From positions 62,001-126,000 of the forward strand of contig CALMYB010000017.1 of NCBI GenBank assembly GCA_937873515.1: 64,000 nucleotides of DNA, given 5' to 3'. The notes below the pieces were generated by a model. That model worked only from the letters and a program-made list of their open reading frames with translations, ran no database searches and was not told the origin of the DNA. A program made the position numbers and the translations under genes. This stretch comes from an uncultured Acidobacteriota bacterium. Its GTDB lineage: Bacteria; Acidobacteriota; Blastocatellia; Pyrinomonadales; Pyrinomonadaceae. Below, piece by piece: positions 9,295-19,329 of the stretch. Position 1 is the stretch's first letter, and every line of letters starts with the position of its first letter.

Positions 9295-10233
9295 TCACGC
9301 CCGGTTAAGCATTCCCGTCCACCTGTATTCCGGCTTCTCAAAGCCTTCATCCAATTTCTTCAGGATAAAGTCGGTCATATTATCCACGATCCAGCGGTGA
9401 TTATATTCACCGACCGAGGCGAGTTCTGCGTCGGGTGCCGGATTCATAAAGTCGATCGCATAGGGAATGCCGTCCTTGATCGCGAATTCGACCGTATTCA
9501 GGTCGTAGCCAAGTGCTGTGCAGAGGGTCTTTACGTCCTGTTCGACACGAGCGTGAAGTTCAGGCGTCAGGTAGTTATCGACATTCACATACTGCATTCC
9601 GGAAAGGTAGGGCTTCGACGGGTCATAGGGCATAATAAGCACCTTTTCCTTGCCGACACAGTAGCAGCGGACGAATTGATCGTATTCGATGCCTTCCTGC
9701 AGCGTCATGCAAAGCGTCCCGGACTCGTTGTATTCTCGGAGCAGTTCCTCAGCGTTGTGAAGTTTTGAAACGTTCTTCCAACCGCCGCCGTCGTGCGGCT
9801 TCAAGAAGGCCGGAAAGCCGATGTATTCGACGATCTCATCCCACTTGAGAGGGAACTCGAGGTTCCGAAGCGATTCGCTCGTAATGTCCTTTATGTAACT
9901 CTGCTGCGGCAGAAGAATGGTCTTCGGGACGGCGACGCCGATCTTCTTGGCAAGCGAAAAGTTGAAGAACTTGTCGTCCGCCGACCACCAGAACGGGTTG
10001 TTGATGATGTAAGTTCCTTCGAGCGCCATACGCTTGAGCATCGCCCTGTAATACGGAACCTCGTGCGAAATGCGGTCGATGATGACGTCGTATCGCTTTG
10101 GCTCGTCCTCGCGGATGCCGCCGACGCTGACCATTTCGGCGGTTACTTTACCGTCGCCCTTCTCATTGATGGAGTTAATAATCGATTCCGGGAACGTAAC
10201 TTCGCGTCCCACTAATATTCCTACTCTTTTCAT
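9295..10233 (-). CDS. ATP-grasp family ligase-like protein
   Basis: A 312-residue protein with the ATP-grasp plan. The N-terminal part begins K-R-V-G-I-L-V-G-R and a central segment reads G-F-P-A-F-L-K-P-H-D-G-G-G-W, with the nucleotide-binding Lys and Gly-rich loop; acidic metal ligands near the end lie in A-I-D-F-M-N-P-A-P-D. RimK- and DdlB-like enzymes of this superfamily join a carboxylate to an amine using ATP. The substrate cannot be told from sequence. It stands alone, with about 110 bases to the gene at 10345. The start at 10233 has no strong ribosome site. Confidence 0.75.
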   Translation of the reverse strand: MKRVGILVGREVTFPESIINSINEKGDGKVTAEMVSVGGIREDEPKRYDVIIDRISHEVPYYRAMLKRMALEGTYIINNPFWWSADDKFFNFSLAKKIGVAVPKTILLPQQSYIKDITSESLRNLEFPLKWDEIVEYIGFPAFLKPHDGGGWKNVSKLHNAEELLREYNESGTLCMTLQEGIEYDQFVRCYCVGKEKVLIMPYDPSKPYLSGMQYVNVDNYLTPELHARVEQDVKTLCTALGYDLNTVEFAIKDGIPYAIDFMNPAPDAELASVGEYNHRWIVDNMTDFILKKLDEGFEKPEYRWTGMLNRA

Positions 10234-10344
10234 ATAGATATTCGGATCCCCTAGCTTTGGTCGAGCCGGCGATAATCAAGCCTAAAACAAAAATTTTATA
10301 AGAAACCAATGCGTCCTGCAACGAACCACTCGCAATGAGACTGG

Positions 10345-11199
10345 TTAAGATTTATTCGGTTCGGGAAGCAGGTCGTAATTTCCCATTTCGCGGTTGTAGC
10401 TGTCGAGTTTGCCCATTTCGTCGGCGGTCGCGTCGAGCATCTGTTTGGTCATCGCGATCGAGTCGGAAAGCTGCTCGAAATCAAGCAGCGAGAACTTCTC
10501 GGGTGTCGTTATGGTGACGATCTCGTCGTTGAGGTAGCTGAAGAAATTTTCGATGGATTGAAGCTGGCCCTCGACGAGTTTTACGCTGCGTTCGATCTCG
10601 TCGAAAGATGCGATGCGGCGTTTCAGGATCTCGACATTCGTCTGCTGGATTCGGCGGGTCTTGTCGTCGCCCGCACCTTCCATAGCACGAAATGCCTGTG
10701 AAAGTTGGTTGTGGACGGCCTGGCGATTGATCGTTTTCAGGTGTTGTTTTCGCCGTCGGTAAGTGTCGAGAAGGTCAACGAAATCTTCCCAACGCTGATC
10801 CAAAGCCTGTAAATTCGAAGGTAAACGGCTTGCGCCGGTGAATTTTCGATAGTTCTCCTGGATCTTGTTCTTAAGCCAGCGAAGATATTCGACGGCCTCA
10901 CGTTCACGCGGCGTAAACGTTTTGATCAAACCCTCGCGGTTCGCAACGTGAGCGGCGAGCAGTTTCTGCTGGTGACGCTCTTCGACGAGGCGGCGATAAG
11001 CCGGCAGGTTCGGAACCGTGACAAGGTATATCGCTTCGGCGACCAAAGCGATCAGTAGCGGAATGACGCTGCCGGTGAATGCGGCAGCAGCAAGAAAGCC
11101 TGCGAGCGCCCAAAAATTGAAAGGTTCCTTCAAAGCTTCCTTAGCGTAGCTTTGGTTGAACCTTTCTACATCCTGCCGATATTTGGCGATGTCAGCCAT
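10345..11199 (-). CDS. membrane coiled-coil protein downstream of pspA-like gene
   Basis: A 284-residue protein with a two-span hairpin near the N-terminus (about 28-62), then long charged helices likely to form coiled coils (for example E-R-E-A-V-E-Y-L-R-W-L-K-N-K and D-E-I-E-R-S-V-K-L-V-E-G-Q). Not assigned to a known family. It starts 28 bases after the PspA/IM30-like gene on the same strand, so the two are probably cotranscribed. A role as membrane partner of the PspA-like protein in envelope maintenance is inference from this linkage. Confidence 0.7.
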   Translation of the reverse strand: MADIAKYRQDVERFNQSYAKEALKEPFNFWALAGFLAAAAFTGSVIPLLIALVAEAIYLVTVPNLPAYRRLVEERHQQKLLAAHVANREGLIKTFTPREREAVEYLRWLKNKIQENYRKFTGASRLPSNLQALDQRWEDFVDLLDTYRRRKQHLKTINRQAVHNQLSQAFRAMEGAGDDKTRRIQQTNVEILKRRIASFDEIERSVKLVEGQLQSIENFFSYLNDEIVTITTPEKFSLLDFEQLSDSIAMTKQMLDATADEMGKLDSYNREMGNYDLLPEPNKS

Positions 11200-11227
11200 A
11201 TTTTGGACGCGTTCTCCTTGAGCGAAG

Positions 11228-12013
11228 TTAGTTCGATTGGCCGCTTTCCGTTTCGTTGACGATGACGTCGTTCAGAACCTCTGCCTCGGGCCGAGCAGGA
11301 TCGCCGGATTCGATCTGCTTCGAAGCGGGTGGTGTACCCGAGCCGAGCATTCCCATCTGCTGCTTGTATGCGAGCAGTTTGTCCTGAAGCTGAATGTCCA
11401 TCGCCTCGCGTTCGATATCCTGCATCTGCGAATCGACGGAGCTTGCCCCGAGCTGCAGTTTCGCTTCGGCGGCGGCAACTCGACGGTCGATCTTTTCACG
11501 CATTTCGTTGAAGGTGGAAGAATCGTCGCCGATGTTGAAGGAATCCATCGTTTGAGCGAGCTGCTCCTGCAGTTTCGCCTGTTTCGCGGCCGAGATAAGC
11601 TGCATCGCCTCGGCGGTGCGCTTCTTCATATTGAGCACGTAATTGTCGCGAGCCTTTAGTGCCTGCTGAGAGGCGACGCCTGCGTGTTCGGCCTGAACGC
11701 TGGTGCGGTCAAGATCCATTTGAGCCTGCTGGAGCTGACCGATGTACGCGGTCGCAATGTCGTCGCGTCCCATCTTAACGGCGGCCTTGATCTTAGAATC
11801 AAGTTCGACAACTTGGCCCGAAAGGTTCTCTTTCTGCTTCACGAGCAGGCGTTCGGTGGCCATTACCTGCGCTACCGAGTTGTTCAATTCCGGAACGCGG
11901 TCGCGCATGTCCCTGATCGTCTGCTGTAGAACGAGTTCGGGGTTCTCGATCTTATCGAGTGCCGCACCTGTGCTTGCACGGAAAACTCTCTTTATTCTCT
12001 GCCACAATCCCAT
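11228..12013 (-). CDS. pspA: PspA/IM30 (ESCRT-III-like) membrane-maintenance protein
   Basis: A 261-residue, almost wholly helical protein. It has the amphipathic N-terminal helix M-G-L-W-Q-R-I-K-R-V-F-R-A, then D-K-I-E-N-P-E-L-V-L-Q-Q-T-I-R-D-M, typical of PspA/Vipp1. The family polymerises on inner membranes, repairs leaks and supports the proton motive force. A longer frame starts at a TTG (12031), but GAGGAG is placed about 10 bases before the ATG at 12013, and that TTG overlaps the ribosome site, so 12013 is chosen. The C-terminal acidic, Pro/Glu-rich tail is longer than in enteric PspA. A perfect inverted repeat at 12037-12058 lies just upstream. Confidence 0.9.
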   Translation of the reverse strand: MGLWQRIKRVFRASTGAALDKIENPELVLQQTIRDMRDRVPELNNSVAQVMATERLLVKQKENLSGQVVELDSKIKAAVKMGRDDIATAYIGQLQQAQMDLDRTSVQAEHAGVASQQALKARDNYVLNMKKRTAEAMQLISAAKQAKLQEQLAQTMDSFNIGDDSSTFNEMREKIDRRVAAAEAKLQLGASSVDSQMQDIEREAMDIQLQDKLLAYKQQMGMLGSGTPPASKQIESGDPARPEAEVLNDVIVNETESGQSN

Positions 12014-12036
12014 CTTCGATGTGCTCCTCAATTTAT

Positions 12037-12058
12037 GCCAAAGGTGCTAACCTTTGGC
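12037..12058. promoter_or_regulatory. perfect 8-bp inverted repeat upstream of pspA
   Basis: GCCAAAGG (12037-12044), a six-base loop and CCTTTGGC (12051-12058), about 24 bases before the pspA start. It could be an operator or a leader-RNA hairpin. The rest of the 315-base gap to the macroglobulin gene shows no gene; near its right end a GAGG ribosome site serves the ATG at 12329. Confidence 0.45.
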
Positions 12059-12328
12059 GAAATGCCTTACGTAAAACGCTTCCGCAAAGTTGCAAATTCA
12101 ATCTTAAAGTATAGCAGGAAATGCGTGATATCGAATATCTAAACTCCGACGAGAGCGAAGAATCTTGTTTTGCGCAGGGAGTGGCGATAAAGCCGATGCA
12201 AGGAAAATAAAGTCTTTCGTTCATACTAATGAAAGGGACGCTTCGTGCATCGAAGTCGTTAAGGAAAAACTGGTTTGCAGCCGTAAGGCTCGTTGCTGCA
12301 ATATTTAACTACATAACTTGAGGATCCA

Positions 12329-15300
12329 ATGAAGACCACTATCACCTATCTCCTTCTATTTTCGATCTATTTAGGGATCTTTTCCCCGATCACAAATTCG
12401 ATCAAAGCACAGTCTGTCGCGGCAACGGCAGCCGAGCAAGATCAGCCCGAAACTGGCCTGAGCTTTCGTCTGAGCGAAGGCGAGGAGACCGCTGAAACGC
12501 GCGAAACACCGCCGCCAGCGAACGCCGAAGCGTTGTCGTCAGACGAAACAAACGGCTTGGTAAACAGGCTTCCGAAGATCGGTGAGCAAGATGGCGACCA
12601 GCAGGACGCCGCCATTAGGGCGGGTTCACTGCCGGCGCCGAAAAAGGGTGAGAAGATCCCTGTTCCGTTTCCCGGCAAGGGCGACGCCGATCGGCCTCAG
12701 ATCGACACTTCGAAGGAATTGGCGGTGGTCCGATACGCGCCGCAAGGCAAGGTCGAGCTTGCTCCCGACATGAGCCTCACGTTCTCTGAGCCGATGATCG
12801 CCGTTAGCTCGCAGGAAGAAGCCTCAAAATATGTTCCCGTCGAATTAACGCCGCAGATCGAGGGGAATTGGCGTTGGCTCGGGACGCGAACCTTGAAATT
12901 CGATCCTGCGAAACGCCTTCCGATGGCGACGGAATTCAAGGCCAGAGTCCCGGCCGGCACCAAGTCGGTCGCGGGAAAGGCCCTGAAGAAAGACGTCGTC
13001 TGGACTTTCTCGACACCAGCACCGAACGTGAAGATGCCGATGCCGACCGAAAATTGGGGGCCGCAGCGGCGGAACAAGATCATCTACATCGGCTTCGATC
13101 AGGCGATCGATGCCGAGGCCGTCCTCTCGCACATTTCGGTAACCGGTGCGGGCCGTAAGCTGAAAACCCGGCTTGCAACCGCCGAAGAGATCGCTTCGGA
13201 TTCGTCGGTCGCCTCTGCCTCAAGGCAGGAGCAGCCGGGAAGGTGGTTGGCGTTCCGTGCGATCAATGCTGATGGCGGAACCGATGCATTGCCCGCCGAT
13301 TCAACGATCGGCGTTACCGTTCATTCCGGCACGCCCTCGGCCGAGGGCCCGCTCAAGACGGAGAAGGATCAGTCATTCGCCTTTCGGACATATGGCGCGA
13401 TGAAACTCGGCCAGTACTACTGCCAGTATCCGTCTGCGGTCAATTGCTATCCGGACGACACATTTACGATCCAATTCTCAAACCCGATCGAGGGGTCGAA
13501 GTTCGACAAGTCGATGGTCCGCATCGAACCGGCACTCGAGAACGCGAATATCTTTGCGTCCGGGTACGCCATTTACGTCGCCGGGTGGAAGAATCCGAAT
13601 ACGAAATACCGCGTGACGGTCGCCGGCGATCTCCCTGATGTGTTCGGCCAGACGCTCGGCAGCGGTGTTACCGTTCGATTCGAGGTCGGGAATCCGCCGC
13701 CTTCGCTGATGGCGTCGAGCAAGATGATGCAGGTTCTGGATCCTTTCGGTCCAAGGCAATACTCGGTGTACTCGATCAATATCAGGGAACTTAGCGTAAA
13801 ACTGTACGCGGTTCGGCCAGAAGACTGGCCGGCCTATACGAAATATCTTCGCAATGAGAGGGCATCGTCCGGTGAGCCGGCAGCGATCCCCGGGGAGCTT
13901 GTTTCGGACCAGAAGGTAAAGGTAAATGCCGAGTCGGCGGCCAAGATGGTCGAGACGCGGATCGGTCTCGACAAATTCCTGAAGGGCGGCTTTGGCAACG
14001 TGATCGCGGAGATCGAAGACACCTCGCCTGCGAAAGACGAATATGCGCGGCGGCGCAAGACCGTATGGATACAATCGACGAACATCGGGCTCGATGCGTT
14101 CGTTGACAGCAATGAACTCGTCGGATTCGCGACCGATCTAAAGACGGGCAAGGCTCTCGCAGGGGTGAATTTTCACATTGCGCCGAATGGTGTCCAGGAT
14201 GTGAAGAGCTCGGCGACAGAGAACGGATGGTTCAGCAACGCGTGGGCGTGGCTCTCAAGTTGGGGAACTTTCGACCCGCAGGCTGCGACCGCGACGGACG
14301 AGAACGGCGATCCGCTTTCGATGATTTCCATTCCTGAGACGGAAACTCAAGCGTCATCCGCCACCGGCATCGCGCGTCTGAAACTGCCCGCGCAGCGGTC
14401 CGACACTGAGAATCTGCTCATTGCGCGTCTTGGCAACGACACGGCATTCGTTCCGGAAAACTCCCAGTACTTCTGGCAGCAGCGGGGAAATTGGTACGAA
14501 CAGCCATCGGGCAAACAGGTGTCGTGGTTCGTTTTTGATGACCGACATCTGTACAAGCCAAAAGAAGAGATCTCGGCGAAAGGCTACGTCCGATATATCG
14601 ATACGAGCGAGCTCGGCGATGTCGAGAAGGCGGCCGAGATCACGAGAGACGCGAAGAAGGTCAACTATGTTGTCAGAGATTCTAGAGGTGCCGAGCTCGG
14701 GAAGGGAACGACCGAACTGAACGCATTCGGGGCATTTGACCTAAAGGCGAAACTCCCCGACAACGCAAATCTTGGCTATGCGCGGATCGATCTTGAACTG
14801 CTGAATAACGACGGTGTCAGGATCGGGACATATTCGCACAGTTTCCAGATACAGGAGTTTCGACGCCCCGAGTACGAAGTGACGGCGAAGATGGAGACCG
14901 AGGGGCCGTACATGATCCAGGGTTCGGCAAAGTTGAGCGTCAACGCGAAATACTTCTCGGGCGGCGGCCTCGCAAAAGCGCCTGTGAAATGGACCGTAAC
15001 GGCGAACCCGACGAACTTCACGCCGCCAAATCGCGACGATTTCACGTTCGGTGTTTGGACGCCGTGGTGGAGAAGCTTCTACCGAAATAGCGGCAATAGC
15101 GAGACGAAGACTTTCGACGGCGTAACGGACAAGGACGGGCGGCATCTCCTGAAGATCGACCTTGATGCGGTCAATCCACCGAGGCCCTACAACGTGTCGG
15201 CATCGGGAGCCGTTACAGACGTGAACCGCCAAACGTGGTCAGGTTCGACAAGTTTCATCGTTCATCCGTCGTCGCTTTACGTTGGGATACGAACACCGCG

Positions 15301-18300
15301 GACATTCGTCCAAAAGGGTGAGACGATCAAGGTCGAATCGATCGTCTCGGACATTGAGGGCAAGATCCAAACTGGCCGTCGCGTCGATATCAAGGCGGTT
15401 AGGCTCGAATGGACGAACGAAAAAGGGAATTGGATCGAGAAAAGCGTCGATCCGCAAAACTGCACGGTTACGAGCGCCGAAAAGGCTCAGACGTGCAATT
15501 TCGTCGCCAACGAAGGCGGGCGATACCGGATCACTGCCCGCGTCGTCGATGATAAGGAAAGGCCGAACGAGAGCGAACTCACGATCTGGGTTCCGGGAGG
15601 CGAGCGTCCGAAGGACCGCGATCTCAAGCAGCAGAACGTCGATATCATCCCTTCGCAAAAGGAATACAAGCCCGGCGATACCGCTGAGATACTTGTGCTC
15701 TCGCCGTTCACTCCTGCCGAAGGTGTGCTCACGCTGCGACGAAACGGCATCGTCTCGACGCAGCATTTCAAGAGCGAAGGCAATTCCGTAACGCTTAAGA
15801 TCCCGATCCTTGAGGCATATATGCCGAACATCGAGGCGCAGGTCGATCTCGTCGGCGTGAGCGAACGCGATACCGGCGGGCTGAACTTCACAAAGAAACT
15901 TCCGCCGCAGCCTGCGTATGCTTCGGGCAGCATCGATCTGAAGGTCTCGACGGAATCGCGAAAGCTGTCCGTAACGGCCGATCCTGCGGACTCGACGCTC
16001 GTCCCCGGCGGCAAAACGAAGTTGAGCGTTGCGGTAAAGGACTCTGCGGGAAACCCTGCGGCGAACACTGAGGTCGCTGTCGTCGTCGTTGACGAAAGCG
16101 TTCTCTACCTTGCAGGATACACGCCGCCCGAACCGCTGCCGAGTTTTTACGAGCACCGCGGCCCGGGTGTTAGGGAATTTCATTCTCGAGACAATATCGA
16201 GATTGAGAGGCCCGAACTCGTTGCGTCGTTTTTGCGGTTGGCGCCTGCAGATCCGACCGAAACCAGACTGCAAACGAATCTAACTCAAAGGCTGATCGAA
16301 TCGCTCCCAAAAGGCACGACGTTTACGAGCTTGTTGAAAGCTGCGCCAAGCGTGAGAGCTGAAGGTCTATCAGGCGGTTTTCAGGTTGATGGTGCGTCGG
16401 CCTCGGAGAACAAATGGCTGGAAAAGGATGTCGCGTACATCATAACGGCCGATGGTCAGGACAAGGGCAAGTCTCCGATCGCAATTCGGCAGAATTTTTC
16501 GGCTCTTGCGGCATTTATGCCGAGTGTCAAGACGGATTCGAGCGGCAAGGCGACGGTCGATGTAAAGCTGCCGGACAATCTGACGCGTTATCGCATCATC
16601 GCGGTCGCGGCAGATGACGGAAAGCGTTTCGGCAAGGGCGAATCCTCGATCACGGCACGCAAGCCGCTGATGGTGCGGCCGAGCGCTCCTCGATTCCTGA
16701 ATTATGGCGATAAGGCGGAAATTCCCGTTGTCATCCAGAATCAATCCGACAAGGATATGACGGTCGATGTCGCTATGCGTGCCTCGAACGTGAAAATGCT
16801 CGACGGCGCGGATTCAGCGGCGGGAAAACAGGTCCTCGTCCGCGCAAACGATCGCGCGGAAGTGCGTTTCGCGGTCGAGACCGAGAAGGCCGGGACGGCG
16901 AGTTTCCAATTCGCGGCAGCATCGGGGGAATATTCCGACGCGGCCGAGATCTCGCTGCCTGTCTGGACACCGGCGACCAGCGAGGCGTTTGCGACATACG
17001 GAACTGTCGATCAGAACGGCGCGATATTCCAGCCCGTAAAGGCTCCCGACAATATCATTCCGAGTTTCGGCGGGCTCGAGGTAACGACGAGTTCGACTCA
17101 GCTGCAGGAGCTGACCGACGCGTACATCTACCTCGCGAAGTATCCTTTCGCGTGCTCGGAACAGCTTTCTTCGAGAATGATCTCGACGGCCGCATTGCGC
17201 GACGTTCTGACGGCTTTCAAAACAAAGGATATGCCGAAGCCTGAGGAGATCGAAAGCGAGTTCAAGACAGATATGAAGGCTCTTGCTTCGCGCCAGCGTT
17301 CTGACGGAAGCTTCGGCCTTTGGACGAGCGCTCCGGAGCGATACCAGTGGCCGTTCCTGACCGTGCACGTGGTCCATGCGATGGCGCTTGCCAAGGAAAA
17401 AGGTTACGACGTGCCGCAGGATGCGATCGAGCGGGCGAAACCTTACCTCAGGGACATCGAACGCTACTATTGGTTCGATAACCCTAAAATTCGTTGGACG
17501 ATCTCGTCATACGCCCTTTACGTGCGTGCAAGACTCGGCGACCGCGACGTCGCAAAGGCGAAGACACTCCTTGCCGAAGCGACGGTCAAGGAAATGCCGT
17601 ATGAGGGCCTCGGCTGGCTGCTGTCCGCCTTTTCCGATGATCCGAATTTTGCGGCCGAGAAGACGGCGATACTCACATTCCTGAACAACCACGTTACCGA
17701 GACCGCATCGACCGCGAATTTCGTTACAGAGTACGGCGACGGTGCGTGGCTGATAATGTACTCGAACCGACGTGCAGACGGCGTGCTCCTAGAAGCGCTG
17801 ATAAAGGCAGATCCGCAGAACGACATCATCCCGAAACTCGTTCGCGGCCTGCTCGATCATCGCGTCAAAGGTGCCTGGGCGAATACGCAGGAGAACGTCT
17901 TTATCCTGCTCGCTCTCGACCGCTATTTCGCGGCGTATGAGAAGGTTACGCCGGATTTCGTCGCGAAGATGTGGCTTGGGGATACATACGCCGGCGAGCA
18001 AGTGTTCAAGGGACGTTCGGTCGATTCGAAGGTGCTGAATATTCCGATGTCCTATCTCTTGAAACAAGGCGGTTCGGCCGATCTGATCCTCGACAAGAAA
18101 GGGCCCGGAAGGCTCTACTACCGAATCGGGATGAAGTATGCTCCGAGCAGTTTGAAGCTCGAACCAGCGGATTATGGATTCACCGTGCTGAGGTCGTACG
18201 AGCCGGTCGATAAACCGGACGATGTGAAGCAGAATCCGGATGGATCGTGGACGTTCAAGACAGGAGCGAGGGTGCGTGTGCGTCTTACGATGATCGCGGA

Positions 18301-18667
18301 ATCGCGTCGGTATCACGTCGCACTCGTCGATCCGATGCCCGCGGGCCTCGAAACTTTGAATCCGGAACTTGCCGCGACCGAGGAGATCCCTGACGACAAG
18401 AAGCAAACGCCGCTCATAACCGGCGGTTCGCTGAGTTACGGCAGTTGGTTCTGGTGGTATCGCGCTCATTGGTTCGAACACGAGAACTTCCGCGATGAAC
18501 GTGCCGAAGCCTTCACATCACTTTTGTGGGAAGGCGTGTACAATTACTCGTACGTAACGCGGGCGACAACGCCCGGAAAATTCGTGGTCCCGCCCGCCAA
18601 GGCCGAGGAGATGTATCATCCCGAAACCTTTGGCCGCAGTGGCACGGATTCTGTTACGATCGAGTAA
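12329..18667 (+). CDS. bacterial alpha-2-macroglobulin with thioester
   Basis: A 2112-residue exported protein. Signal peptide (about 1-28), an Ala/Glu-rich spacer, a run of macroglobulin-type beta-sandwich domains (the region near R-Y-A-P-Q-G-K-V-E-L-A-P onward), a bait-type region, an A2M segment with D-N-L-T-R-Y-R, and a complement-like helical domain. The thioester motif C-S-E-Q is present at Cys1609, so it belongs to the thioester-forming type that can trap proteases covalently. Bacterial members guard the periplasm and often pair with the glycosyltransferase PBP1C. No pbpC lies in this window, and the partner here is instead the lipoprotein at 18670, two bases downstream. Ribosome site GAGG before the ATG. 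Confidence 0.92.
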   Translation: MKTTITYLLLFSIYLGIFSPITNSIKAQSVAATAAEQDQPETGLSFRLSEGEETAETRETPPPANAEALSSDETNGLVNRLPKIGEQDGDQQDAAIRAGSLPAPKKGEKIPVPFPGKGDADRPQIDTSKELAVVRYAPQGKVELAPDMSLTFSEPMIAVSSQEEASKYVPVELTPQIEGNWRWLGTRTLKFDPAKRLPMATEFKARVPAGTKSVAGKALKKDVVWTFSTPAPNVKMPMPTENWGPQRRNKIIYIGFDQAIDAEAVLSHISVTGAGRKLKTRLATAEEIASDSSVASASRQEQPGRWLAFRAINADGGTDALPADSTIGVTVHSGTPSAEGPLKTEKDQSFAFRTYGAMKLGQYYCQYPSAVNCYPDDTFTIQFSNPIEGSKFDKSMVRIEPALENANIFASGYAIYVAGWKNPNTKYRVTVAGDLPDVFGQTLGSGVTVRFEVGNPPPSLMASSKMMQVLDPFGPRQYSVYSINIRELSVKLYAVRPEDWPAYTKYLRNERASSGEPAAIPGELVSDQKVKVNAESAAKMVETRIGLDKFLKGGFGNVIAEIEDTSPAKDEYARRRKTVWIQSTNIGLDAFVDSNELVGFATDLKTGKALAGVNFHIAPNGVQDVKSSATENGWFSNAWAWLSSWGTFDPQAATATDENGDPLSMISIPETETQASSATGIARLKLPAQRSDTENLLIARLGNDTAFVPENSQYFWQQRGNWYEQPSGKQVSWFVFDDRHLYKPKEEISAKGYVRYIDTSELGDVEKAAEITRDAKKVNYVVRDSRGAELGKGTTELNAFGAFDLKAKLPDNANLGYARIDLELLNNDGVRIGTYSHSFQIQEFRRPEYEVTAKMETEGPYMIQGSAKLSVNAKYFSGGGLAKAPVKWTVTANPTNFTPPNRDDFTFGVWTPWWRSFYRNSGNSETKTFDGVTDKDGRHLLKIDLDAVNPPRPYNVSASGAVTDVNRQTWSGSTSFIVHPSSLYVGIRTPRTFVQKGETIKVESIVSDIEGKIQTGRRVDIKAVRLEWTNEKGNWIEKSVDPQNCTVTSAEKAQTCNFVANEGGRYRITARVVDDKERPNESELTIWVPGGERPKDRDLKQQNVDIIPSQKEYKPGDTAEILVLSPFTPAEGVLTLRRNGIVSTQHFKSEGNSVTLKIPILEAYMPNIEAQVDLVGVSERDTGGLNFTKKLPPQPAYASGSIDLKVSTESRKLSVTADPADSTLVPGGKTKLSVAVKDSAGNPAANTEVAVVVVDESVLYLAGYTPPEPLPSFYEHRGPGVREFHSRDNIEIERPELVASFLRLAPADPTETRLQTNLTQRLIESLPKGTTFTSLLKAAPSVRAEGLSGGFQVDGASASENKWLEKDVAYIITADGQDKGKSPIAIRQNFSALAAFMPSVKTDSSGKATVDVKLPDNLTRYRIIAVAADDGKRFGKGESSITARKPLMVRPSAPRFLNYGDKAEIPVVIQNQSDKDMTVDVAMRASNVKMLDGADSAAGKQVLVRANDRAEVRFAVETEKAGTASFQFAAASGEYSDAAEISLPVWTPATSEAFATYGTVDQNGAIFQPVKAPDNIIPSFGGLEVTTSSTQLQELTDAYIYLAKYPFACSEQLSSRMISTAALRDVLTAFKTKDMPKPEEIESEFKTDMKALASRQRSDGSFGLWTSAPERYQWPFLTVHVVHAMALAKEKGYDVPQDAIERAKPYLRDIERYYWFDNPKIRWTISSYALYVRARLGDRDVAKAKTLLAEATVKEMPYEGLGWLLSAFSDDPNFAAEKTAILTFLNNHVTETASTANFVTEYGDGAWLIMYSNRRADGVLLEALIKADPQNDIIPKLVRGLLDHRVKGAWANTQENVFILLALDRYFAAYEKVTPDFVAKMWLGDTYAGEQVFKGRSVDSKVLNIPMSYLLKQGGSADLILDKKGPGRLYYRIGMKYAPSSLKLEPADYGFTVLRSYEPVDKPDDVKQNPDGSWTFKTGARVRVRLTMIAESRRYHVALVDPMPAGLETLNPELAATEEIPDDKKQTPLITGGSLSYGSWFWWYRAHWFEHENFRDERAEAFTSLLWEGVYNYSYVTRATTPGKFVVPPAKAEEMYHPETFGRSGTDSVTIE

Positions 18668-18669
18668 CT

Positions 18670-19326
18670 ATGAAGCTCAAGTTTTTCGTCGTTTTCGCAA
18701 TTTCGGTCCTTGCCGGCGCCTGTTCGTCGGCGGGGACCGATACCGTCTCGAATCAGCCGCCGCAGACGAACGCAAATGTCGCGGCGGCATTTTCCAACAA
18801 CTCGCAAAAGGCTGCCGCGGACGCGAATGCGGCCCAAGCTTCGGCGCTTGCGGCAGGTGAACCGACGCTTGCCCAGTGCTATCAATCGAAGGTCGCGGGC
18901 AAAACGCTAGTGCGCGAGCAGACATTCATTTTCGATCACAAACCGTACGAAAGATCGTGTTTCGTGACCTTTGCGAACCCTGATGAGATGGTCGATGAGC
19001 GCGACGTGCCGCGAGGTTCGACGTTCCACATCTTCACGAAAGGCGAGGATATGTTCGAATTCCCGGACGCATTCAACGGCCAGACGGCGTGCTGGGTCGA
19101 GGCACTGTCTTTTGACGATCTGAACAAGGACGGCCTCACCGACGTCATAATGGCGGGCAAGTGTTTGGGCGCCAGGGATTCGTATCCGACGAACGCTATT
19201 TTCGTGAACGTCGGCAAGGGATTTTCCACCAACGAAGAGGCGAACGCCGAACTCGACGATCTAAAGAATATCCAGCAAATACGGGAATTCGTCGGCAAGA
19301 ACCTCAAACGGTTCTTCGACCGCTGA
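18670..19326 (+). CDS. lipoprotein downstream of alpha-2-macroglobulin
   Basis: A 218-residue protein with a lipoprotein signal peptide (lipobox L-A-G-A-C, Cys18), an Ala/Asn-rich spacer and a globular part with four further Cys that may form disulfides. The stretch D-D-L-N-K-D-G-L-T-D resembles a calcium-binding FG-GAP/EF-type loop. Function unknown. The ATG is two bases after the macroglobulin stop, so translation is probably coupled and the product may act with it. An upstream in-frame start at 18526 would overlap the macroglobulin gene and lose the signal peptide, and is rejected. Confidence 0.8.
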   Translation: MKLKFFVVFAISVLAGACSSAGTDTVSNQPPQTNANVAAAFSNNSQKAAADANAAQASALAAGEPTLAQCYQSKVAGKTLVREQTFIFDHKPYERSCFVTFANPDEMVDERDVPRGSTFHIFTKGEDMFEFPDAFNGQTACWVEALSFDDLNKDGLTDVIMAGKCLGARDSYPTNAIFVNVGKGFSTNEEANAELDDLKNIQQIREFVGKNLKRFFDR

Positions 19327-19329
19327 ATA

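Noticed and set aside
13478-16273. Long reverse-strand frames inside the macroglobulin gene (about 200 and 345 residues)
   Set aside because: They are antisense to a clear coding gene, Arg-rich and without recognisable motifs, as expected from codon bias on the opposite strand.
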